Positions 57,462-64,000 of a DNA stretch of 64,000 bases are shown here, piece after piece. Position numbers and translations under genes: made by a program. Source of the stretch: CAZLKN01 sp964560135 (GTDB lineage Bacteria > Actinomycetota > JAICYB01). The notes under the pieces were generated by a model. The model worked only from the letters and a program-made list of their open reading frames with translations. It was not told where the DNA came from and searched no databases. Every line of letters starts with the position of its first letter. Within the stretch, counting starts at the first letter, position 1. The stretch lies in assembly GCA_964560135.1 (NCBI GenBank), contig CAZLKN010000002.1, positions 61,552 through 125,551 of the forward strand, read 5' to 3'.

Positions 57462-58349
57462 ATGACCGATCACGTGATCTCGACCGGCGACCTCACCAAG
57501 CACTTCGGCGCCGTGCGGGCCCTCGAAGGCCTCGACCTGCAGATCGAACGCGGCGAGGTGTTCGGCTACCTCGGCCCCAACGGCGCGGGGAAGACGACGA
57601 CGATCCGGCTCCTCCTGGACCTCCTCAGGCCCACCCGTGGGACGGCCCGGGTGCTCGGCAGGTCCGGCGCCGACCCGGCTGTGCGCCGGCGGATCGGCTA
57701 CCTGCCCGCCGATCTGCATCTCGACCAGCGCTACACCCCAGCCGATGTCTTCGATTTCTTCGGCACACTCCGCGGCGGGACCGACCCTGCCCGCTGCGTC
57801 GAACTGCTGGAACGCTTCGGGCTTGATCCGTCCCGGCCGATCGGGCAGCTCAGCACCGGCAACCGGCGCAAGGTGGGGATCGTCCAAGCCTTCATGCACC
57901 GGCCGGAACTGCTGATCCTCGACGAACCGACCTCAGGGCTCGACCCGCTGCTGCAGCAGGAGTTCCAGGCCCTGCTCCGCGAGTCGGTGGCGGACGGCGC
58001 CACGGTGTTCCTCTCCTCCCACGTTCTGCCCGAGGTGGAGGTCCTCGCCGACCGGGTCGGGATCCTGCGGCAGGGAGAGCTCGTCACGGTGGCCGGCATC
58101 GAGGAGCTCCGCCGGCAGGCCCGCCAGCGCATCGAGCTCCACGTCGCGGGCGAGATCACCCTCGGACGGTTCCGCCGGCTGAAGAGCGTGGTGGAGGCCG
58201 ACGAGATCGACGGCATCGTCTATCTCGTCGTCGAGGGAAGCATCGACAAGGTGCTGAAGGCGGCTGCCGGCCTCGAGGTCGTCCGGATCGTCACGCACCA
58301 GACCGATCTCGAGGACGTGTTCCTCGCCTACTACGGGTCTGAGACATGA
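57462..58349 (+). CDS. ABC transporter ATP-binding protein
   Basis: A 295-residue ATPase of the drug/lipid exporter type. Walker A GPNGAGKTTTIRLL, signature LSTGNRRKVGIVQAF, Walker B LLILDEPTSGLDP and the switch His in FLSSHVLPEVE are all present. The signature replaces the usual LSGG by LSTG. The C-terminal 70 residues form a regulatory extension of the CcmA/DrrA kind. ATG 57462 is probably correct. It is coupled to the next gene by a 4-nt overlap. Confidence 0.88.
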   Translation: MTDHVISTGDLTKHFGAVRALEGLDLQIERGEVFGYLGPNGAGKTTTIRLLLDLLRPTRGTARVLGRSGADPAVRRRIGYLPADLHLDQRYTPADVFDFFGTLRGGTDPARCVELLERFGLDPSRPIGQLSTGNRRKVGIVQAFMHRPELLILDEPTSGLDPLLQQEFQALLRESVADGATVFLSSHVLPEVEVLADRVGILRQGELVTVAGIEELRRQARQRIELHVAGEITLGRFRRLKSVVEADEIDGIVYLVVEGSIDKVLKAAAGLEVVRIVTHQTDLEDVFLAYYGSET

Positions 58350-59146
58350 CCGTGTTCAGCCGCTTCCTGCGTGATCGCCGGCGGGCGGCGGTGTGGTGGA
58401 TGATCGGTATGGCGGGGCTCGTGGTGTTCACCGTCGCCTTCTACCCGAGTATCCGCGACCAGACGAGCTTCGACGAGCTGATGGAGGACCTCCCGCCCGC
58501 CATCCAGGCGCTGTTCGGCGCCGGTGATGGCATCCCGTTCACATCCCCGGCCGGCTACCTGCACGCCCGGGTGTTCTCGGTCCTCCTGCCGATCCTGCTC
58601 CTCATCTACGGGATCGGGCTCGGAGCCCGGGCGATCGGCGGCAGCGAGGAGGAGGGCACCTTGGAACTGCTCCTGTCGAACCCCGTCACGCGTCTGCGAA
58701 TCGCCCTCGAACGCGGACTCGCGGTGGTCGCCTCGGTCGCCGGCCTCACCCTCGCGTTCCTGGTGCTGCAGGTCGCTCTATCGCCACCGGTCGGCCTGCT
58801 CGAGGGTGTCACCGTTCCGGGGATCGCGGCTGCCACCCTGGGTGCGTTCCTGCTGGCCCTTCTGCACGCGAGCCTCGCCTTCGGTCTCGGCGCGGCCACC
58901 GGCCGCCGCGGCCCGGCCGTCGCCGGCGCCTCGGCCCTCGCCGTGGGCGGCTACATGCTCCACGGCGTGATCGCCACCACCCAGGCCGCCCGCCCGTTCC
59001 GGATCGTCTCGCCCTGGAACTGGTATCTCACGCGCAACGCCCTGGTGGACGGCCTGGCCCCCGAGGCGCTCTGGGCGCCGGTCGCCCTGGTAGCGCTCTT
59101 CGCCGCCGGCGGGATCTGGACGTTCCTCAACCGGGATCTGCGCTAG
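58346..59146 (+). CDS. ABC transporter permease (ABC-2 type)
   Basis: A 266-residue integral membrane permease with six hydrophobic segments (WWMIGMAGLVVFTVAFY, ARVFSVLLPILLLIYGIGLGA, VVASVAGLTLAFLVLQVAL, GIAAATLGAFLLALLHASLAFGL, AVAGASALAVGGYMLHG and APVALVALFAAGGIWTFL). The EEEGTLELLLSNPVTR motif between the second and third segments is typical of ABC-2 permeases. Substrate unknown. With the preceding ATPase it should form an exporter; partner homodimer is probable. Confidence 0.85.
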   Translation: MTVFSRFLRDRRRAAVWWMIGMAGLVVFTVAFYPSIRDQTSFDELMEDLPPAIQALFGAGDGIPFTSPAGYLHARVFSVLLPILLLIYGIGLGARAIGGSEEEGTLELLLSNPVTRLRIALERGLAVVASVAGLTLAFLVLQVALSPPVGLLEGVTVPGIAAATLGAFLLALLHASLAFGLGAATGRRGPAVAGASALAVGGYMLHGVIATTQAARPFRIVSPWNWYLTRNALVDGLAPEALWAPVALVALFAAGGIWTFLNRDLR

Positions 59147-59152
59147 CAGCTC

Positions 59153-60223
59153 TCAGGTGACCGCGCGGACCTCCACCGGGATCCGTTGCACGGCGTTGTT
59201 CGCATACCCCCCGAGGTTCCAGAGGGGGTCCCCGGGCTGTGTCCCCTGGGCATCGGACGCCCGGCAGCACAGCTCGTAGGTGCCGGGGGTGGCGTCCCAG
59301 ACGAAGGTCCACGCCCGCCAGGCCCACCGCCCGGGGGCATCGCCGAGCGCCGCATCCCGCCAGCTCGCGCCACCGTCGACGCTGACCTCCACCCGCTCGA
59401 CGGGGGCCCGTCCCGACCACGCCCGGCCTTCGAGCGTGCACACACCGGAGTCGACGAACCGCGAACGGGTGAGGAACTCGGGGATCCCCGGCGGCGCCAT
59501 CAGCGCGCGCGGCACCATCCGCGTCACGGGTTCGCCGGCATCCTCCTCGGTCGCGCGGAACCGGTAGGAGCGGCTGTGCTGGTACCCGTCGAAGGGCGCG
59601 TCCAGAACCGTGATCCGGTCCAGCCATTTCACGTTCGTCATGCCGTACCATCCCGGGACGACCAACCGAAGCGGGTAGCCGTGTTGCGGCGGAAGCGGAA
59701 CACCGTTGATCTCGTAGACGAGCAGCACCTCTTCCCGCAGCGCCTCGGCCAGCGGCAGCGCGCGCTGGTAGTGCTGCTCGACGCCACCCTCCACGCCCCG
59801 ATCCAGGCCGGCGAAGACCACCTCGACAGCGTCGTCCAGCAGTCCAGCGGCCTCGAGCACCCCGCGCACCGGCGTGCCGGTCCACTCGGCGGTCCCCACC
59901 GCCTCCACGAGCCACGGCTGGCTGATCGGTCGTGGGTCGAGGAGGGCGCGTCCGTTCCCGGCGCACTCCATGGTCACCGGCTCCCGCACCCGCGGCAGGT
60001 CCCGTAGCTCGGCGAGCGTGAGCTCGGTCTCACGCTGTACCCGTCCGGTGATCCGCAACCCCCACCGGTCGGCGTCCACGACGGGGATGTCGTAGTGGAT
60101 CAGGAGATAGTGCAGCCCCACCGGCGTCACCGGGTAGCGCAGCGCCTCCAACGGCATGCCGTGGTTCCGCGCCGCGAGTTGGAGCTCCTCGCGGCTTACC
60201 CCCTCCGCCGGTCTCGCCTCCAC
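59153..60223 (-). CDS. sulfite-oxidase-like molybdopterin protein
   Basis: A 356-residue molybdenum-cofactor-binding protein of the sulfite oxidase family. The molybdenum-ligating Cys is Cys87 (TMECAGNGR), followed by WTGTPVRGVLEAAGL, GYPLRLVVPGWYGMTNVKWLDRI (as LVVPGWYGMTNVKWL) and the dimerisation domain with RAWSGRAPVERVEVSVDGGASW. No signal peptide or heme domain is seen, so it is cytoplasmic or the start is elsewhere. GTG 60223 is chosen due to AGGTGG a few nt upstream. Substrate unknown. Confidence 0.85.
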   Translation of the reverse strand: MEARPAEGVSREELQLAARNHGMPLEALRYPVTPVGLHYLLIHYDIPVVDADRWGLRITGRVQRETELTLAELRDLPRVREPVTMECAGNGRALLDPRPISQPWLVEAVGTAEWTGTPVRGVLEAAGLLDDAVEVVFAGLDRGVEGGVEQHYQRALPLAEALREEVLLVYEINGVPLPPQHGYPLRLVVPGWYGMTNVKWLDRITVLDAPFDGYQHSRSYRFRATEEDAGEPVTRMVPRALMAPPGIPEFLTRSRFVDSGVCTLEGRAWSGRAPVERVEVSVDGGASWRDAALGDAPGRWAWRAWTFVWDATPGTYELCCRASDAQGTQPGDPLWNLGGYANNAVQRIPVEVRAVT

Positions 60224-60249
60224 CGCGCCACCTCGCCCGTCGATCTTCC

Positions 60250-60711
60250 CTACAGGACGCACAGGCTGGACGGTGTCCTCACCGATGCCTGGTTGGAGTT
60301 CGGGCTCCTCCACGCATTGCGTTTCGCCTGCACCACGTAATAGTAGGTCGTGGAGAAGGCCACGGTCGCGTCGGTGTAGGAGGTCGTCCCCGCGCCGGTC
60401 ACGGTGGCGATCGACGTGTACGGGCCCCCGTTGGTGGTCGACCGGAAGATCTCGTAGCCGTCGGCGAAGGTCGACGTGGTGGCCGTCCACGACAGGTTCA
60501 CCCGCGTCGACGACAGCGCGTTACAGGTCCCGTTGGACGCCGTCAGCCCCGTCGGCGCCGCGAGCTTGCCGGTCGTCACGGAGTGGGAAACCGTCGTCGT
60601 CGAGGTCAACGCCGCAAGGGCCATCCCTCCCACGAGGAGCTTGACCGCCGTGAACACGGCAACCACCGTGACGCGCCGTACCTGCCCCCGGTCAGGCAGC
60701 CGCATCGACAC
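60250..60711 (-). CDS. secreted fibronectin type III protein with SipW-type N-terminus
   Basis: A 153-residue exported protein. The N-terminus is basic, followed by one hydrophobic segment (VVAVFTAVKLLVGGMALAAL) and the segment TVSHSVTTGKL, which closely matches the corresponding region of the TasA-like protein at 61326. Residues about 50-150 are a fibronectin type III domain (APTGLTASNG, RVNLSWTATTSTFADGYEIF, TSYTDATVAFSTTYYYVVQA). I infer that it is cut by the neighbouring SipW-like peptidase. The GTG at 60711 or ATG 60705 is the start, overlapping the peptidase gene. Confidence 0.75.
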   Translation of the reverse strand: MSMRLPDRGQVRRVTVVAVFTAVKLLVGGMALAALTSTTTVSHSVTTGKLAAPTGLTASNGTCNALSSTRVNLSWTATTSTFADGYEIFRSTTNGGPYTSIATVTGAGTTSYTDATVAFSTTYYYVVQAKRNAWRSPNSNQASVRTPSSLCVL

Positions 60712-61255
60712 GGGACGCCTCCCCAGCGGGCTCGAGCTCCTCGCGTGGACGCCTCCAGATCTGCACGAGCCAGATCACGGCCAGAAGCACCGGCGCACCC
60801 AGGACGGCCGCCTGCCGCACGACAGGTTGGCGCAGCCACAACACCGCATGCCCGATCCCGGGGACGGCGGTGCGCACCTCCCAGGCGGGTTCGTCCAGGA
60901 GCCTCGCGTTCCAGGGATCGGCGGACGCGTTCGCGTCCCCCTTGGTCCGGATCAGTGGCCGGTTCCCGTCCTCGAGCACCTCGATCACCCGGTGCGTGAC
61001 CGGGCGTCCGTCCGTGGGGGCGTTGAAGACGATGACGTCTCCCACCCGGACCTCACGCAGCGGCTTCGGGGTGACGACCACAACGGATCCCGTGGGGATC
61101 TCAGGCTCCATGCTCCCCGACAGCACGGTCAGCGTCCGGTAGTGGCCCAGGCGGGGGCCGAGCCCGAGAGCCACGAGCCCGAGAACGGAGACGCACATGA
61201 TCGTCCCGAGCAGGATCCAGGCGGGCCGTGCCAGCCGGTTCCTCATCGCTTGCAT
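60692..61255 (-). CDS. SipW-like signal peptidase I (S26B, Ser-His type)
   Basis: A 187-residue membrane peptidase. The catalytic Ser is in LSGSMEPEIPTGS; the second catalytic residue is His in VTHRVIEV instead of Lys, as in SipW and archaeal/ER signal peptidases; KGDANASADP is the third conserved box. Two membrane helices flank the domain (LLGTIMCVSVLGLVALGLG and LGAPVLLAVIWLVQIW). SipW processes TasA-type proteins and both neighbours look like such substrates. ATG 61255 is set by GGGAG at proper distance. Confidence 0.88.
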   Translation of the reverse strand: MQAMRNRLARPAWILLGTIMCVSVLGLVALGLGPRLGHYRTLTVLSGSMEPEIPTGSVVVVTPKPLREVRVGDVIVFNAPTDGRPVTHRVIEVLEDGNRPLIRTKGDANASADPWNARLLDEPAWEVRTAVPGIGHAVLWLRQPVVRQAAVLGAPVLLAVIWLVQIWRRPREELEPAGEASRVDAAA

Positions 61256-61279
61256 CCTCGTCTCCCTGAACGGGAAAGA

Positions 61280-61312
61280 TCCTGGGCCGCAGGTTGATCC
61301 TGCGACCCAGGA
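61280..61312 (-). terminator. hairpin between TasA-like and SipW-like genes, possible attenuator
   Basis: TCCTGGGCCGCAGG and CCTGCGACCCAGGA form a 14-bp stem with one mismatch around loop TTGAT. On the minus-strand transcript it is followed by TCTTTCCC. It may reduce read-through from the TasA-like gene into the peptidase gene, or protect the upstream mRNA. Confidence 0.5.
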
Positions 61313-61325
61313 CGCTCCCGTGTGG

Positions 61326-61946
61326 CTATCGGTCGGTCCCGTCACGCTGGGTCCCGGTGAAGGCGTAGCTGATCGTTGAGGTCAGGTCCTGGAAGGTGTT
61401 GCCCGCCGTCGTCGGCAACGTCAGCGTGACCCGCAGGTGGTTGGTCGCGCCGGCGGTCAGCGTCAGATCCGACAGCGCCAGATCGGTACCGATCACCGCG
61501 CGCGAGGCGACGGTCGTGGTGGTCGTCCCCGAGCACGTGTAGGTGTAGGGGGGCCCGGACTCCGTCCAGGCCACGTCACACTGGTCGATGGTCATCTGGA
61601 GACCATCGGTGGCGTCCGTGTCCAGGATCGAGGACGGATCCGCCGAGGTGGTGAGGGTCACCGACGCGAGGTCCAGCGTGCCGTCGTTGGCCAGGGTGAC
61701 GCTCCGCTGGATGGTGTCACCGGGGGCCACCGCGGTGGCGTCGATGTCCAGACGGTTCGCCGAGGTTCCAAGGTCGCCGAGGCCGACGACCACCGTGCCG
61801 GTGGTGACCGCATGCGACTCGCTCGTGGTGTTCGTGAAGACCGCGAAGGTCCCCAGACCGGCGATGCTGGCCGCCGACCCGATCGCGGCGATCGACAGCA
61901 GCAGCCGCTTCGTGATCCGCAGCCCGTTCCTCGATGTACGTTCCAT
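61326..61946 (-). CDS. TasA/CalY-like secreted protein
   Basis: A 206-residue secreted protein with the N-terminal layout of TasA/CalY proteins processed by SipW: KRLLLSIAAIGSAASIAGLG (basic plus hydrophobic) followed by TFAVFTNTTSESHAVTTGTV. The remainder is a Thr/Ser-rich beta-sandwich with two Cys (QCDVAWTESGPPYTYTCSG). TasA homologues form biofilm fibres; an outer-surface fibre or pilin-like role is inferred. ATG 61946 follows AGGAAGGGAC. It is the first gene of the three-gene cassette. Confidence 0.8.
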   Translation of the reverse strand: MERTSRNGLRITKRLLLSIAAIGSAASIAGLGTFAVFTNTTSESHAVTTGTVVVGLGDLGTSANRLDIDATAVAPGDTIQRSVTLANDGTLDLASVTLTTSADPSSILDTDATDGLQMTIDQCDVAWTESGPPYTYTCSGTTTTTVASRAVIGTDLALSDLTLTAGATNHLRVTLTLPTTAGNTFQDLTSTISYAFTGTQRDGTDR

Positions 61947-62099
61947 GATCGTGTCCCTTCCTGGTCCGTATCCCACCGCACGACCTCCAGGGGCAGAGTC
62001 GCCCGGATCCACGCATGCATCCATGGCCCGGCAGGGGGATCCTTATAGGCTCCTCGCACTAGTCCGCCCGCGTGCTCCCGTCCCAGCCGCCCCATCCCG

Positions 62100-62105
62100 T
62101 AGGCT
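62100..62105 (+). promoter_or_regulatory. -10 hexamer of a probable leaderless trpS promoter
   Basis: TAGGCT is followed by 8 nt and the trpS ATG without a ribosome-binding site, so the mRNA is probably leaderless. Confidence 0.55.
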
Positions 62106-62113
62106 TGTGCACC

Positions 62114-63097
<984 letters not shown>

Positions 63098-63169
63098 CAC
63101 CGGGCTGTCGTCCCGCCGCGGGCCCCGTTACGCTGAGCGTCGGACGGAACGAAGACAGGAGGCTCGCCT

Positions 63170-63919
63170 GTGCTGAGCGTGGTGGATGCGGCGGACGCGA
63201 TCCGCCGGGACCTGGACGAGATCACCCGCCGCCTCACGGCGCTCCCCGAGGAGGGCTGGGCGACCTCCACCCGGTGTCCGGGCTGGACGGTCCTGGATCT
63301 CGCTGCGCACGTGGCCGCCGTCGCCCAGGCCCAGGGGGAGGCCTTCCACCGCATGCTGGCCGGGAGCGTGGACACCCCCGAGGTCCCCGTGATCCCCGCC
63401 GAGGACGACCAGGTGGTGCTGGAGGCCTTGCGGGAGGGGCGCCTGCACCTGCTCGAGGCACTCGACACGCTCACGCCCGAGCACGACTCCGAGCTCGTCC
63501 CGCTGCCTTTCAGCACGCTGCCCTGCTCGATCGCGATGGTGGTGCCGGTGATCGAGTACGGCTTCCACCGCAACGACCTCGAGTGGGCGCTGGGCGACCG
63601 GATCCCGCTGATGGACGACGTGGCGGCCACCGCGATCGAGACGCTCCCGGGGTTCCTGCCGATGATCGAGACCAAGCCCGCCGACGAACCGGTGGCCTAC
63701 CGCCTGGAGGCGCCCTCGGGGGCCGTGACGGTGGCCTGGACCGATGGCGCCTGGTCGGTGGTGGACGACACCGAGAACCCCGTGTGCGTGATCCAGGGGG
63801 ACGACTCAGACGTGGCCCTCTTCGCCCTGGGACGCGTGGGGCCCGACGAAGCGGATCTCACGATCGAAGGCGACGCGGAAACGGCGGCCCGCTTCAAGCA
63901 CTTCTTCCCGGGCCCCTGA
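63170..63919 (+). CDS. maleylpyruvate isomerase family mycothiol-dependent-type protein
   Basis: A 249-residue DinB-superfamily protein of the MDMPI type. It has STRCPGWTVLDLAAHVAAVA (metal-binding His), EYGFHRNDLEWALG with a second His, and a C-terminal SCP2-like domain (GAVTVAWTDGAWSVV, TIEGDAETAARFKHFF). Members use mycothiol in isomerase or transferase reactions. The substrate is not known. GTG 63170 follows AGGAGG at 63157-63162. It is convergent with pup, with 27 nt between. Confidence 0.8.
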   Translation: MLSVVDAADAIRRDLDEITRRLTALPEEGWATSTRCPGWTVLDLAAHVAAVAQAQGEAFHRMLAGSVDTPEVPVIPAEDDQVVLEALREGRLHLLEALDTLTPEHDSELVPLPFSTLPCSIAMVVPVIEYGFHRNDLEWALGDRIPLMDDVAATAIETLPGFLPMIETKPADEPVAYRLEAPSGAVTVAWTDGAWSVVDDTENPVCVIQGDDSDVALFALGRVGPDEADLTIEGDAETAARFKHFFPGP

Positions 63920-63946
63920 GCGGGGGCCCAGCCGGATCCCGGGGCG

Positions 63947-64000
63947 CTACTGGCCGCCCTTTTGGACGTAGTTCTTGATGAACTCCTCGGCGTTCTCCTC
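63947..64000 (-). CDS. pup: prokaryotic ubiquitin-like protein Pup, C-terminal part (5' end outside window)
   Basis: The last 54 nt of the window on the minus strand encode EENAEEFIKNYVQKGGQ followed by TAG. This matches the C-terminus of actinobacterial Pup (NAEEFVxxYVQKGGQ-type), which is joined to substrate lysines by PafA. The terminal Gln means deamidation by Dop is needed before ligation. Most of the gene, and probably dop, lie beyond the right edge. The short length limits certainty, but the match to the family's most conserved segment is strong. Confidence 0.85.
   Translation of the reverse strand, partial: EENAEEFIKNYVQKGGQ

Overview
The window is a continuous stretch of a very GC-rich chromosome with dense, mostly chromosomal housekeeping genes. 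Gene content points to the Actinomycetota: a Pup-proteasome locus (prcB, prcA, pafA, pafB, pafC and the tail of pup), the gcvH-garA-ftsR-DUF151-merR block, a tatA-tatC-helY block, a DUF4193 protein, a mycothiol-dependent-type (MDMPI/DinB) protein and a DevS-like sensor kinase. Promoters also look actinobacterial: many -10 hexamers are TAGGCT, TAGGAT or TACCGT placed 6-9 nt before the start codon, which implies frequent leaderless transcripts. A run of exactly 100 N flanked by a 55-bp exact duplication shows that this is a draft scaffold. I cannot assign a genus or species.

Layout. 1-5296 (+): end of a prephenate dehydrogenase, then aroA, a cmk-plsC fusion, der and a DUF3891 gene, all overlapping by 4 nt. 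5345-5418: tRNA-Pro(GGG). 5532-9668 (+): two small unknown proteins, a CDP-alcohol phosphatidyltransferase and a nucleotidyltransferase fused to a degenerate phosphomannomutase. 9728-13979 (+): gcvH, garA-like FHA protein, two MerR regulators, a phosphoribosyltransferase, a DUF151 nuclease and a nuclease-like small protein, interrupted by the scaffold gap. 14183-18345 (+): a flippase-like membrane protein, a sortase-anchored surface protein and a caspase-like lipoprotein. 18351-27234 (-): a 39-residue membrane protein, DUF4193, SbcC-SbcD, SRPBCC, GNAT, and a response regulator, sensor kinase and CBS protein.

24331-31092 is the most interesting part. It resembles a small hypoxia/dormancy (DosR-type) regulon: a DevS-like kinase that keeps the residues corresponding to the heme ligands, its NarL-type regulator, a CBS protein, an Rv2004c-like phosphotransferase/ATPase, an NTF2-like protein, a universal stress protein and two receiver-like proteins lacking phosphorylation residues. 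Five promoters in this cluster share one architecture: a CGGATG half-site, 20 (once 21) nt, then a TAnnnT -10 hexamer. The element is not the mycobacterial DosR box, so it is a candidate operator for the local two-component system.

31129-36784: a GerW-family protein, a three-gene HerA-NurA cassette (-), and glpD (+) behind a perfect 12-bp LacI-type palindrome. 36789-57405 is one long minus-strand run: F420-type PPOX protein, cyclase/ATPase/TPR regulator, lipid kinase, FAD oxidase, helY, tatC, tatA, acyl-CoA dehydrogenase, DUF309, exonuclease, pafC, pafB, DUF3866, pafA, prcA, prcB, a helical protein and pyrF. 57462-63919: an ABC exporter (+), a sulfite-oxidase-like protein, a SipW/TasA-like secretion cassette (-), trpS and an MDMPI protein (+). 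The last 54 nt (-) encode the end of Pup (...QKGGQ), so the Pup gene and the proteasome genes lie about 7.7 kb apart.
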